A stretch of DNA of 64,000 nucleotides from Nyssa sinensis (GCA_008638375.1 CM018050.1:31362220-31426219), one strand, 5' to 3'. Numbered from the stretch's first letter, positions 45,787 through 57,780 are shown. Program-made: numbers and translations. The notes: generated by a model not told the origin, from the letters alone.

Positions 45787-48110
45787 ATTACTCTTAAATT
45801 TTTAATTTGATTGTTTATACATACATAAAATTTAGGGTCTCTGTAGAGTTAGATTTTTATTAATTTTAGATTTCTAATTTGATTATTCTATAAATACATA
45901 AAATTTAAAATCTTTTATTTAAATATGATTTTAAGGAATTATTTTGTTGACTTTATGATAGATCCGGCCCGATCGGATCACAGTCCCTCTGTTGCCCCTA
46001 TGTATCATTGCTATTTATTTGTGGGTTTGTTTTTTCTTTTTTGAAATCCATTTGAATTCCAGAAACCCTTTCCATGATTTTATGTGAGTTCAACGTGGTG
46101 AAGAGACTTATGATAAACCGAGTTTAAATCAAGCAAGGGTGCAAAGGTTGTGTTTGGATATAAAGAATGATGAGGATTTTCATCTTCTTGGACTTGGTCT
46201 TGGGTCTGGGCTTAGACAATTTAGGGTTATAATCTTTTTTGCTTTGCACCTTAATTTATAAATATTTATTTTGAAGAATCTATCAATAATTAACTCTTTA
46301 AATTATAATATATATATATATATATATATTAAGAAAATAGAAAATAGTAAATTACAAAAAAATTATTGCAATAAAATACAATTACAAAATATATGTATTA
46401 TAAAAAAAATGTGAATAGAAAAAAAAACTGATAGAGTCCAAGGAAACAAAGAATTTCATAAATAAAAATGCATTTTATAATTTTTAAGTGAAAAAGAATT
46501 TCTTCTTAATTAATTTGCTTGCAAGAATTATAAAAGATATTGTGGTTGAAATGAAAATAGATCCTATATTTTGTATAAAAAAATCTATAATTCATATAAA
46601 AAAAAACTAATAAGTTTGACAGGAATGTCGATGACAAAACACAATTTTTTAAAAAAAATTTAAAATTTTTTATTTCATATATATAATAGATTAAAGTATT
46701 TCTCAGTTTAGAGTAGGATTAAACAATTTCAAACACACGAAAATATTATTTGAATTTTTATTTAATTTCAAAAAAATTAAATCACTAGACAATAATAGTG
46801 TCTTGATGTTAAATGCTTCCTAAAACATAATAGTTTTTCGATATTAATGGTTTAGATTTATTTTTACAATTAAAAATTTTAAAAGAAATTTTACAAATAA
46901 AAATAAAATAAAAGATTGGATTCTTTTTCAAATGCATACATTGCTTACTAAATATTATTGACCCAAAAAGTTTTTCAAAATTAAAATTGATAAAATTATA
47001 CTTAAGATCAACTATGTTACAAGAAAGATGAAGGGATCAGTCATTTATCAATTGAAAAGAATATGTTAGCAAAACTTAAATATAAAAACTTATAATAACT
47101 TGTATCCCAAAAAGGGAGAAGAATAAATTTTAAATAAAAAAGTTATTTTAATATTTAAAAAAAAAAACTCATTTAAAATTATCGCTTTACTTCTCATATT
47201 ATCTTGAGTGAGCACTAATATTGTTATAGCATTATCAAAAACCAAAAGGTGATGCTTTGATGGGCACAGTTGCACTGATCTCCTAATGATAGAAGTAAAT
47301 AGAAAAATCATGACAAGTTGTAAATAAAAACTTTGATTCAACTTCCATTTAACCAAGTCAAAATAAAAGAACCAAAATATCAAATTCTATTTATTATTTC
47401 AAACCTAATCATAGAAGTAAATTCATCAGTTTATGTTATTTATTGATGAACAATAAAATTTTATTGTTTCATTATAACTTATGTGAGGTTCGTTTTGGAA
47501 CTGAAATATAATCACTGGCTTATAATTTATAATTTATTTGTTTTGAATATTTTTATTAATCATCTCTTTATTTTAATAAAAAAAAATTATTATATTGTCA
47601 TATTGAAGGAGTTGTATGTTTGTATCAAATTTAAATACAATAGTTTGCTCTAATGGTCATATATCAATTGAAAAGGATATGTTAGCAAAACTTGATTACA
47701 AAAACTTAAGTAATTTTGCATCTTAAAAAATGAAAATAATATATATATATATATATATATAAAGGGTCATCAAAGTTTTCCTTGTTTAGAAGGGCTATTA
47801 TGTCCAATAGGACCAACTCCAAATCCCAAAGAGAAAGAAGGCAAGGTTGGCAGATGCAAGCGTGGCCTGAAAGCTATCCAATTTGGACCATCTAGATAAG
47901 GGCAATGGGAAAGGTAAGGCCACTATCTCCAACACATCTATAATATGACACAGTTACATTGTTTTATGTTAATATAAGGCCATGCAAATTTGAAAACAAA
48001 TGAAGTATTGAATTGGTCAAAATCTATACATATTGGGGTTAGTCTATGATGGAGTGCTCTGAATATTGGATTTAAACTATAGGATTCCACCACACACCTC
48101 AAATGTAATC
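45787..48110. other. AT-rich flank upstream of PR10-6
   Basis: Homologous to 37722-40128. (TA)n at about 46308-46330 and 47741-47762. From about 47762 it is the conserved PR-10 upstream block. No independent gene is seen. Confidence 0.65.
47223..47285 (+). pseudogene. Relic of PR-10 exon 2, unit 2
   Basis: Duplicate of the relic at 39213-39275 (AAAAGGTGATGCTTTGATGG shared). Confidence 0.6.
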
Positions 48111-48118
48111 TATAAATA
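48111..48118 (+). promoter_or_regulatory. TATA box of PR10-6
   Basis: TATAAATA, 112 bases before the ATG. Confidence 0.7.
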
Positions 48119-48222
48119 CTACCAAAGTTCTTTCCCTTTCAAGCAACTCTAAAATCCTTAGTAGAAAAGCCAAACCATCCTCCAAATTTTTTTTAGGATC
48201 ATTTTCAGACTCTAAAGACATC

Positions 48223-48814
48223 ATGGGTGTCATCGCTTATGATATGGAGATCACTTCCTCAATCGCTCCGGCAAAAATGTTCAAAGCGTTTGTCCTTGAC
48301 TCTGATGATCTCATTCCCAAGATCCTACCACAAGCTATTAAAAGTGCTGAAATCATAGAAGGAGAAGGAGGGGCAGGTACCATCAAGCTAATCACTTTTG
48401 GAAAAGGTTAGTTGTTATTATCATCATTAGTTACTTCTTTAGAACATCATTATGCCAAATTTATAATTTTTACTGTAGTAAAAATTAAGTATTTTCTATT
48501 GTTGATAAATGTAGGTAGCCAATTTAAGAGTGTAAAGCACTGGGTTGATGGAATTGACAGAGAGAATTTCACCTATAGTTATAGCATAATTGAAGGTGAT
48601 ACTTTGATGGGCATGTTAGGAATCAATCTCCTACGAGATCAAAATCCAGACTACCCCTAATGGAGGATCCATCTGCAAGAACAACAGCAAAAATCACACA
48701 AAAGGTGATGCCCAGATCACAGAAGACCAAATTAAGGATGGTAAAGATAAGGCAGCAGGAATGTTCAAGGCTGTTGAGGCCTACCTCCTGGCAAACCCTG
48801 ATGCCTACAACTAA
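48223..48814 (+). pseudogene. PR10-6: PR-10 / Bet v 1-family gene with a 1-bp frameshift
   Basis: Exon 1 (48223-48406) is open with GEGGAGT in the loop. The 108-bp intron and acceptor are normal. In exon 2 (from 48515) the PR10-4 sequence GGGCATGCTGGAATC is GGGCATGTTAGGAATC here, one base longer, so the frame shifts after LMGM and meets a stop at 48658-48660. Beyond that the old frame continues to the usual stop at 48812-48814 with Glu149 kept (GTTGAGGCC). The predicted truncated protein lacks the C-terminal helix. A base-call error cannot be excluded. It is the duplicate of PR10-4. Confidence 0.88.
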
Positions 48815-48841
48815 TGCTACCTATTGTCTACATTAACATAT

Positions 48842-48846
48842 AGTCT
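48842..48846. repeat. Left target site duplication of the LTR element in the PR10-6 3' UTR
   Basis: AGTCT here and AGCCT at 52303-52307, one mismatch. PR10-4 has the uninterrupted AGTCTCATGAGC at this place. Confidence 0.75.
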
Positions 48847-49439
48847 TGATAGGCCATAAAGTGACAGACCAATTCAAACATGACACGTGTACAATGCACT
48901 TGCGTATACAGACCAAGAAAGGCTTTCCTATCCAGAACAATGAGGGTACTGAATAGTACACCACCTCCAGATCTAGCTTCTCCAGAGCTAGTGCCTGAAG
49001 CACTACCCCCAGCAGCAGCACTGCCTCCAGAGCTGGCCTCCAAAGTTGGCGCCTCAAGAGTTGTCTTCAGCAGCAACACTGCCTCTAGAGTAGAAGGGGT
49101 TTCGAACTGATCACCGCCTTCCATGGACTTCCGACCTCGGAATAAGGAAACAGAGTTCAACATGGTAACTACCATTTTCCTACAATCAAATCCCTACTTT
49201 CACGACTCCAAATCCTAATCAACTTAGGAAGCCGCAGCTTATAAATAAAGCCCTAAAGTGCGCTTTTTATTTTCATGCTCATTCTTTGGTTTACATTACA
49301 GTCTTTCAATTCAGTTTATTGACTTAAGCATCGAAGCGGCTACCGCCGGAGCTAATCCGATGGCCCTCTGATCCTTCTCTTTAAGTGTTTCTTAGGCGAC
49401 GAAGTTCGGAGCCCTTTCTGACCAAAAAGTGCAGCATCA
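48847..49439 (+). repeat. 5' LTR
   Basis: TGATAGGCCATAAAGTGAC to GTGCAGCATCA. It has GCAGCAGCA- and CTCCAGAGCTGG-type repeats at about 48985-49085. Confidence 0.85.
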
Positions 49440-49843
49440 GTTTGGCGCCGTCTGTGGGAACACTAGGGCCACGTGCCTCGTTGCCTGTGCTCCACCAGTC
49501 CCGACTGGGGGGAGTACCTATTGTGCCACTTTGACTCCCACGTCGGTTAGAAGTCGGGCATTGGCGTCGCTTATAAGTCCCTAAGCTGCTTTCTTTCTAG
49601 CACAAGGCCTCCTCACAACGGCTACCTCGCTCACAGGAACAAATCCATTCGCCCACCCCCACTGGGGCAAAGAGGACAATACTGCACGGTTGAGCTAAGA
49701 CGGACACATCTTCTCACCTACAAGGCCTTTTCCTCCCTGGAAGAACAAATTCGTGCAGGCCATACGACCTACGGGTAGCCCAAAGCGGACAATATTGTGC
49801 TAGGGAGCCTACCATGTGCCTAGGGTGAAAAAGTGCAACATCA
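49440..49843. repeat. 404-bp segment between two primer-binding-site copies
   Basis: AAAAAGTGCAGCATCAG plus TTTGGCGCCGTCTGTGGGAA (to 49461) recurs as AAAAAGTGCAACATCAG plus TTTGGCGCCGTTTGTGGGAA (to 49864). The DNA between is GC-rich with CCCACGTCGGTTAGAAG and AAAGCGGACAATATTGTGCT, which resemble parts of plant TRIM-type elements. No coding is seen. Confidence 0.7.
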
Positions 49844-49919
49844 GTTTGGCGCCGTTTGTGGGAACGACAATCATTCTTTCAACCAAAGTGCTCTACTTAC
49901 GAACAAACTCATCCTCCTT

Positions 49920-51180
49920 CTCACCGGAGGACCATGGCTCCCAATCTCCGCCAGAGAAAAAATGCTCAAAATCTTTAAAACCCCCAACCCCGGCCTGCCT
50001 GTCGAACGTGGAAGGGGACAAACAACTGATCCTATGCAGCAAGAGCTTGATTTAGTCAAATGACAAAACCAGTTGATACAAGATCAACTACTTGCCATGT
50101 CTAAAACTCTAGTGCTACTCACTTCAAAACCTCGGAACTAATCCTTTGAATCTATCCGTCAACACGGCTGATCAAAGGACACAACCTCCTACCGCCACCA
50201 TGGGCGGAGGACTCCTGTGAAGAGATTCCCAATAATCAACCGGTGTACCCCCAATATGCCGCCCACATTATCGGAGACCCACAGTCATCAACAGCTGTAG
50301 ACAGGGGGATACCAACTTTTATTCCAGATATCCACTAGCACCATTAAGGCTCCAACCCCAAGGGCTTCAAGAGCGAATCCAGCGCTGTAGGAGTCTCAAC
50401 CTCAAGCGGCTCTAGTTCCTCCAGCTCAAGAGCACCAAAATCCTCCTCCAGCCATGGGACATGCCTATCCCATTCAGGTAGGAGCCGAAACTGCAAGTCA
50501 AGACTCACAAGAAGTCCTGCCTAGGGACCCACGAAGAGTTGAAGAAGTTGCGGACTCTATGGACCACACTTGTTGTGATAAGAGGTATTCAAGTCCTTCC
50601 AAAGAAGTCGAGCTAGCAAGGCTGCTCGGAAGGTTTGCGACGTCGTTCACCCCTTGCTATCATGGCTGAGGAGAGGCCGAGGAAATTTGTCGTCCCAAAG
50701 TTCACCCCTTACGAAGGGACTAAGGACCCAAGGGACCATTTTTCTCATTATCAGCACACCATGGCGCTACATGGGGCCACCGACAGCCTTCATGTGCCAT
50801 ACATTCGTCACCAGCCTCAAAGGGACTGCTCTGAAGTGGTTTCACCACCTCCCTCCAAACTCAGTCGACAGCTTCTTCGAGCTCAGCAGGTGATTCCTCG
50901 ACTGGTTTATGACCAGCAAAAGGTTGAGGAAGGGCCAAGAGTTCTTGCTAAACATAAAACAATTCAAAGGAGAACCTCTTAGATAATATATTGCATGATT
51001 CAATGCCAAGCTTACAGAGATCATAGATTGCAGCACGAGCTTTTTGGTGGTTGCTCTGACCTCAGGTCTTACTCAAGGGGGGCTTCCGAGATTCCTTAAC
51101 AAAGAGCCCTCCTGCTAACATAGCGGTACTCATGGAACGAGCACGGAAGTATATTAATCTTGAAGACATACTATGACACC
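49920..51180 (+). pseudogene. gag relic
   Basis: MAEERPRKFVVPKFTPYEG, HTMALHGATDSL and TSLKGTALKWFHHLPPNSV give the capsid-type core also seen at 26641-28408. ANIAVLMERARKYINLED marks its end. Frames shift at about 50790, and stops follow. No zinc knuckle, protease or RT comes after it. Confidence 0.75.
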
Positions 51181-51744
51181 GAGGCAATCATTCTTGTCAA
51201 AATTGGCATGCCAACCCTTGAAACAGACTACTTTAACCAAGAGGCTAATAGCCAACAACTTGTAGAAGATTCTGGACCTTACGAAAGATAGTCAGACTTA
51301 CGACTTATTGGTTGGAAGACATAGCTAGGAATCCTGTACCCAGACCATGGAATGTAGAACACCTACGAAAATATTATCAATAAAAGTTTTTCTCTCTTGC
51401 ATTCTTTCAAAAAGGCAGTCTCATCTCAGTGCACAGACCTCTACGTCTGGCCCATCTTATTGACCCCGAAAGCCTTGTATCCATTACAAGTCCTTTAGGC
51501 TTGGTTCTCTTAATGCACAGACTCCTAGGTCTGGTCCATCATATTGACCCCTAAAGTCTTGTATCCATTACAAGTCCTTTAGGCCTGATCCATCTTAATG
51601 TACAGACCCCTAAAAACCTTGCAGCCCATGCAAAAGCTACAGGTCAGGTATATTATGAATCATCAAGTACGTGTGACTCTTTAGAAATCCTAGCCTCAGC
51701 CCTGCACGGATCCCACAGAACTGAGGCTCGCCGGGGGGGTAGCT

Positions 51745-52302
51745 GATAGGCCATAAAGTGACAAAATAATTCAAACATGACACGTGTACAGTGCACTTGC
51801 GTATACAGACCAAGAAAGGCTTTCCTATCCAGAACAGTGAGGGTACTGAACAGTACGCCGACCTCTAGAACTAGCTTCTCCAGAGCTTGCCTCCAGAGCT
51901 GGCGCCTCAAGCGCTGCCTCTAGAGCTGGTGCCTCAAGCTCTGCCTCTAGAGCAGAAGGGGTTCCGAACTGGTCATCTCCTTCTATAGACTTCCAACCTC
52001 GGAATAAGGAAACAGAGTTCAACATGGTAACTGTCATTTTCCTATAATCAAATCCCTACTTTCACTGACTCCAAATCCTAATCAACTTAGGAAGCCGCAG
52101 CTTATAAATAAAGTCCTAAAGTGCGCCTTTTATTTTCATGTTCATTCTTTGGTTTACATTACAGTCTTTCAATTCAGTTTATTGACTTAAGCATCAAAGC
52201 GGCTACTGCCGGAGCCAATCCGGTAGCCCTCTGATCCTTCTCTTTGAGTGTTTCTCAAGTGACAGAGTTTGGAGCCCCTTCTGACCAAAAAGTGCAGCAT
52301 CA
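51745..52302 (+). repeat. 3' LTR
   Basis: TGATAGGCC to GTGCAGCATCA, followed by AGCCT and the resumed PR10-6 3' UTR. Confidence 0.85.
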
Positions 52303-54985
52303 AGCCTCATGAAGCGTTCTCTTATATTTTTACTTAATAGTTTGTCTTTTACGTTTCACTAAAACAGCCTTTTTGTTTGATTTTACTATTTTGTTGTAAT
52401 CGTCAAGTGCTTGTATTATTGGAATCATCTGATATTGATATTAGATGTCATAGTAAATTAAAGCATTCAATGTTATTCAAGTTTATATTATCAATAGAGG
52501 GACAAGTTTGAATCTTGTTTGCAACATATAAAGCATCAAATTCTTGATAGTATTAGAAGGATCGGTTGTTGTTCAATCTAACAGCACTAACATTATATGG
52601 AATCAATCTTGTGATTAAGAAAGGTTACATTGTAATAAAAACTTCATTCATTTTACATCGTAAAAAAGGGAACCCAACTAATACTGGAAGACTATATTTG
52701 TTTGCCGGCTTGAGGAGGGAATTGAATAAATTAGTCCCGATTACCTTGTGAAGCCGGTGTTTGAAAGAAAAAAAAATGAAGGGGCTCACTAATAGTACCA
52801 GAAGTAAATAATGATCTAGAGCATGGATAAAATAATGGGAGGAAAGGGTTGGGATTATTAATCCTATTACTATTAGTGAAGGAAAGAGCTAATCCACCCG
52901 TATCCAATCTATGAAACAAACATGGCCGAAAAATCTTAGCAATGAACTGACCCTTGATTATGACAACAAATATTTCAGAGATGTTACAGAATGAAAGCCC
53001 TCTCACCGCACATAAATGTGCACATTCAAATTCAACCCCATGTCACATGTCCTAATTTCATCTCCTCAAAACCCTAGTTTAAATCAAGCTCACAAAAGTT
53101 GATAATTCAATTTGGAGCTTCTCCCCAATCAAACCTAGAGGTTCTAAGCACACTACACCCACTGTGTGATGAACCCGATCTTCCTTCCCTAGCAATGTCC
53201 GAGTTCGACATGACAATTTATTTCCTAGGCTACTCTAAAACTGCCAATAATGAGATCATTTGGTTCCAATGGATACATAAGAATCACAAATGCAGCTTTC
53301 CAACCCACATGTAAGAGAACTTTGAATAGTTGAAGAATATGAGCAGGGAGTAAATTACAATCCATAGCTAAATTCAAAACACCCACTTGCATGTATATAT
53401 ATTTACGCAAATGATTTCACTTATTTCATATTAGAGAATATAATAATAAAATTACACCATCTTTAATAGTTTAAGCTTTTAGATGAATTGGAGATTTAAC
53501 AGTAGCAAAACCAAATTAACTCAATCGGCTCCATAAGTAGAGAAATATGAACTAGGAAGCAAGTAAAATCAATTTGTCACATTTGCGTTGGACTTTTGTT
53601 CATAGATATTGAAGGACAAAAGTTTGATCCATGGAAAGTTCAAATACATTACCATTCACCAAATAGTCTCAAATCTTTTCATAACAAGGACAGGATCAAG
53701 GTAAATAAATACACTTGAAGCGGGGAAATTTTTTCATATGATTCGATTTCAGAATATTTTGTTCAATTTACCACCATCCAACTTTTACAAGCAACACTTT
53801 CATTAACATCATGAATCACAAACAATAACTCAGCATAATTTAAATTGTTGTATACTGAAATCAACTGCATATCATGAAACTACTAAGCCAGTGCAACGTA
53901 ACTTGAGCTCCACCCAGGAACACATCCTTCATGACGGAAAGATGGTAGTCCTCTGTGTCAACTTGAAATATTGGAAGTTTCAGGAGAAATTCTAAAGAAA
54001 ATCTGGAGTTACGAAGTGCTTTATAACTATATTTTAATAAGAATAATTCTGATGTAATTAGTTTGAAAAATTCCCAAAAAGCTTGCAATCTTTGAAAAAT
54101 GACTGTTCCTTTTGAAATATCATGTTGAAAGTCTACATGACATAGTATTATTTTGTTGAGAGTTGAGACCATGAACCATGTGGCTGTTGTTCTAAATATA
54201 TTGGACTAACATAATTCTGTGTGTAACATTCAACACACTTGAGGGTGGATGGACTTTGAGGCAACGATATGATTGTTTCATTGTAACCACGCTGCAGAAA
54301 TAATGCTACATAAAATTGAACTTCCTCATACCACGCTGTGACGAAAACCTCATGCACTAGACTAACCATTTTTCTAACATATAACACTGTTAACATAATA
54401 TCAAGATCAGCTGGAGAAGTCCAGCTAAGGAATTGCATTGTTTGAACCCTGAAACCTTTGTTACATGATCACCCGCTTCTTCTAAATCTCGTCTAAAGAA
54501 AAATCATGACTAGTTGTAAATAGAGAGCTTTGATTCAACTTCACATTTAACCAAGTCATAACCACTAGCTTTAAAAGCCTTAACAGCTTAGTCAATATTT
54601 CTCATGAATTGTTGGCAGACCTTTTTTCAGGAAGGGTGACACTAGATGTCTCTCAGCAAATTAAGAGCATTTAAAGTTATTCAAGTTTACTTTATCAAAA
54701 TAAGGCATAATTGCCAAGAAAAGAGTAAATGTTAAGATCAAAATACAGCCTGAGAATTCAGGGAGAAGCCTATCTCATCGTTTCATTGCTGCAGAAGCCC
54801 AGGAGAAGTCACCTGTATTCTGCTGCTTATACTGAAATTAGCATAGATGGAAAAAAATATTTAATTTATATATATATATATATATGAAATTTTCTACAAC
54901 AAACCACAATTTTGTAAAATGATACTGTGATTAATGCAGTATGATGAAAACAAAACTGAACCAGAGAGAGGTTGAGCCCATCTTT
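52303..54985. other. PR10-6 3' UTR remainder and downstream flank
   Basis: The 3' UTR resumes at CTCATGAAGCGTTCTC. The 53090-53380 part matches the PR10-1 flank at 6640-6930. A copy of the repeat from 1-262 is at 53433-53503, and 53570-53870 resembles 32030-32330. The block GTAAATAGAGAGCTTTGATT (about 54515) matches the flank of the exon 2 relics. No gene is seen. Confidence 0.55.
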
Positions 54986-56522
54986 TTATACAACATTTAA
55001 AAAGTATAATCTAACCAGAAAAGGGTTGCACCTATCCTTCCTCGGTTGCAGAAATTCAAAGAATAGCATCCATGAAATGACTAAGGCAGGCTTGGCTTGA
55101 ATCAAGAAAGCGAACTTTGAACAATCCTGCAAATCAGCCCCCCGCATTGCCAAGACTTCTTGCCCAGAAGGGCTAGAATTAATGGTCCTCATGGCAGGCA
55201 TCAAAATTGTCTATCTGGAGCTTATCATCTTCCACTTCAGTTATGTTCTCCACTTCCACCTGCCAAAACAGTGGTCAGAGAATGATTATTATTTTCTTCT
55301 TAAATATGGTCAAATCAGATAATCAGATAAAACGAAAATAAGGCTAATGTAATGCTTCAATGGATTTCCAGTTTTCCATGGTCAATAAGATCAGAAAGTA
55401 AACCTCTTCGCTTCTAGGGACCCAATTGTTGGCCCTCGGGTCAAGAACATTCTGGACCATGAACCTCAATTGTCGTGCAAGTTAGGTGTCTGTTACCAGC
55501 TCCTTCAGTCGGTTGAAATAGATATCAGTGATTCGCCGAGACTTTGGGCTCTCATCGTTCTGCTTACCAATGGTTTTAAAAAATTGACATAATGCCTCCA
55601 CATTTTCCTCGGCTGGGCAAGTTTTAGAATCATGTCCCAAAAGCTCCTATATCACACAATCATAGCATGTAGGTCAACTTTAAAGGACAATACAAGGGAA
55701 TTTTTGTTGTCACCATGCATTTTTTTAATTAACTTCTGCGACACAGAGACTTATTATACTTGGTTTCAGACCTACTGTGATTTTTAAAAGTGTCTTTTAA
55801 AAAGACATCTATAAACCAAAAATTTTATCCAAAGATGCCTCTAAAGTGTCTTTTCAAAAGACTTCTTTTGACTTAAAATATAGAACATTGATCAGTGATC
55901 AAGTTTTCAAGACTTTGAACTTGTTCAACAAAAAGGTGTCTTTCGAAGAAACGCCTCTAAAGGCGTCTTTTGAGGAGATGTTTCAGTTGAAAAAATTAGT
56001 TCAGAAGCAACTTTTGAAAAGATACCTTTAAAAAATGCAGAAATTAACTAAAAAACTGCATGGGTCAGAAAAATAAGAAAATAAACTGCATGTCTCGACT
56101 CAAAAACTCCAATACAATCACTAGATACTGGAAAGAACAGCTAGGTGCGAACTCATTGAACTCAGTCTGACCTGAACAATGTGGTGGACAATCTTTTCAG
56201 GTACCATCCTCTGTTTGAGAAGTTCTCCAATGAAGCGGATGTTTCCAATAGTTCTCAGTTTGACAATTCTTTCTTTACACATTCGTTCGATTTCTTGCTC
56301 TGGAGCAATCATGTGCCTAATTTCTGCCATCAGCTGACCCAAACATTCAAATGCTTCCTGGCAATTATTCAAGAGAACTCTTTTAAATGTAATCTCTCTC
56401 CCACCAGGTTCATCAGACGGGAAAGAAGGAAGCTTCTCATTCAAATCAGAGCAAAGAAGAGCAAACAAGGGACAAAATGTTGGCACCAGCACAGCCTTAT
56501 CGAAAATCAGGGACACGACACC
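54986..56522 (-). pseudogene. eIF(iso)4G fragment (MIF4G domain part), broken
   Basis: Three exon-like blocks on the minus strand. Exon a, 56522-56172, codes 117 residues ([20 protein letters not shown]...[11 protein letters not shown]) with clean AG and GT borders. Exon b, 55646-55404, codes [18 protein letters not shown] to NNWVPRSEEV with an in-frame TAA where family members have Gln (LVTDT*LARQLRF). Exon c, from 55259, is degenerate (ENITEVEDD). Plant eIF(iso)4G is the scaffold of the second cap-binding complex, and MIF4G contacts eIF4A and eIF3. Here the N-terminal part with the eIF4E site and the C-terminal MA3 region are absent, so this is a partial retained-intron pseudogene, not a processed copy. 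Confidence 0.85.
55786..56032. repeat. Imperfect palindromic repeats inside the eIF(iso)4G pseudogene intron
   Basis: About five units built on AAAGTGTCTTTTNAAAAGAC and its variants (AAGGTGTCTTTCGAAGAAACG, AAAGGCGTCTTTTGAGGAG). Each is partly self-complementary and can fold into a short hairpin. Confidence 0.6.
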
Positions 56523-57780
56523 CTGCAGTTGCAAAAAAGACTCCATTTTATTACAAGATAGAGAACACTAAAAACCTCCCACAACTGAAGTGTCATTCAG
56601 TTTTGGCAATTAATACTTAAAATTTTCAGTACTGAATATATTAACTGCATTTGATAATATAACATTAGTTATCACCGGGAAGTAAAATTTTAATAAGGAT
56701 AGATGAAAGAAATTTATTCATCACTGAAACTAAATGCACTAAGTGAAAAGTTATTTTAAAATTAATTTTAATTTATAAATTTTTCTTCAATTCTACAAAG
56801 TTAAAACTTATATCAGTACTAAAATTGTATGGCTACTTAATTTTTAGTATACCAAACAGAACCGAAGTCTACTAAGATCTCTACATTGTGGAACCTTTAA
56901 AATATCAGGAGTTAGTGATTCCAGAGTTGATCAGTTGACCTTTGAGAAAATCATACTTCTCTGGGGTCAAAGTATTTAGAATCCTGCACAAAAATGTAAC
57001 ATTTGTAACAACAAGTACACTAATGCCATTAAAAAAAAAAAAATGTCCAACAAACTCCCCCCCCAACCCTCCTCAAAAAAAAAAAAATATCTCTTAGTTA
57101 GATTGAAACTTCGAATTCCTATTATATTTCCATTGGTTTTGTCACATATCAAGATTTATAGCAAATTGTGCAAGAAAATCATTCAGATTTTCTCATTTAT
57201 TTTTTTCTTCTAAAAAAAAAGATAGTGATTTTCATTGAGATCAGATTACAGGGAATCAAGGATCAAATATATAGTTACCATTTCAGTCTTCTAAAGACAT
57301 ATTCCTTTGCGGATAGATTTCGTCTCCTTGCCACCCATGGCACTTTAGCCTTGGTAAGAGCATGAACAGATCCTACCCGGTTTGCATACAAGGTTAGAGT
57401 GATCGTACCATGAATAATGATATCATTCCCAAATTTTTTAACTAAATTTTAACTCCTAAATGATGTGACAATGCATCATCAAATGATGTGGATAATGTGA
57501 CCTGATGATGCATCATTTGAGAGACAAACATTAAAAAATTTGAGCAAAATAGCATTACTTAAGCACCAAATGAAAGCCGAACAATAAAAATAATAATAAT
57601 AATCTAGCGTACACAGAGAGAGAGAGAGATCAAATTCACTTCAATAGCTTTAAAAATGGGATAACATCATACACATTGAAATCCAGTGCATAAAATTTGC
57701 ATAACTCATATCTCATACTCGCACTATACAAAGAAAGAATGATTGTGTGATTAACATACACTTCTAAAATTTGTAAGGTA
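56523..57780. other. AT-rich stretch, no gene seen
   Basis: No further eIF(iso)4G exon is recognised here. There are A-runs at about 57030-57090 and low-complexity sequence. Confidence 0.55.

Larger units (their letters stand above)
48847..52302 (+). mobile_element. Non-autonomous Tat-related LTR retrotransposon in the PR10-6 3' UTR
   Basis: 5' LTR 48847-49439 (593 bp) and 3' LTR 51745-52302 (558 bp), both TGATAGGCC...GCATCA. The primer site TTTGGCGCCGTCTGTGGGAA is at 49441, and a second copy of LTR end plus primer site is at about 49830-49863. There is a gag relic, a GGGGGGG purine tract at 51734-51740, and no pol. It is 32 bases downstream of the PR10-6 stop. The LTRs differ by substitutions and a ~35-bp length difference in a CCAGAGCTGG-rich repeat. 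Confidence 0.88.

Noticed and set aside
49440..49843. rRNA or Cassandra-type 5S segment in the GC-rich insert
   Set aside because: Some words look TRIM-like, but no 5S internal promoter pattern could be recognised by eye.
53099..53314. Open frame in the PR10-6 downstream flank
   Set aside because: The homologous flank at 6640-6930 does not keep the frame, so it is not under coding constraint.
54148..54438. 96-codon minus-strand frame
   Set aside because: No domain, and it sits in repeat-derived flank DNA.
55846..56031. 61-codon frame in the pseudogene intron
   Set aside because: It is a translation of the palindromic GTCTTTT repeats.
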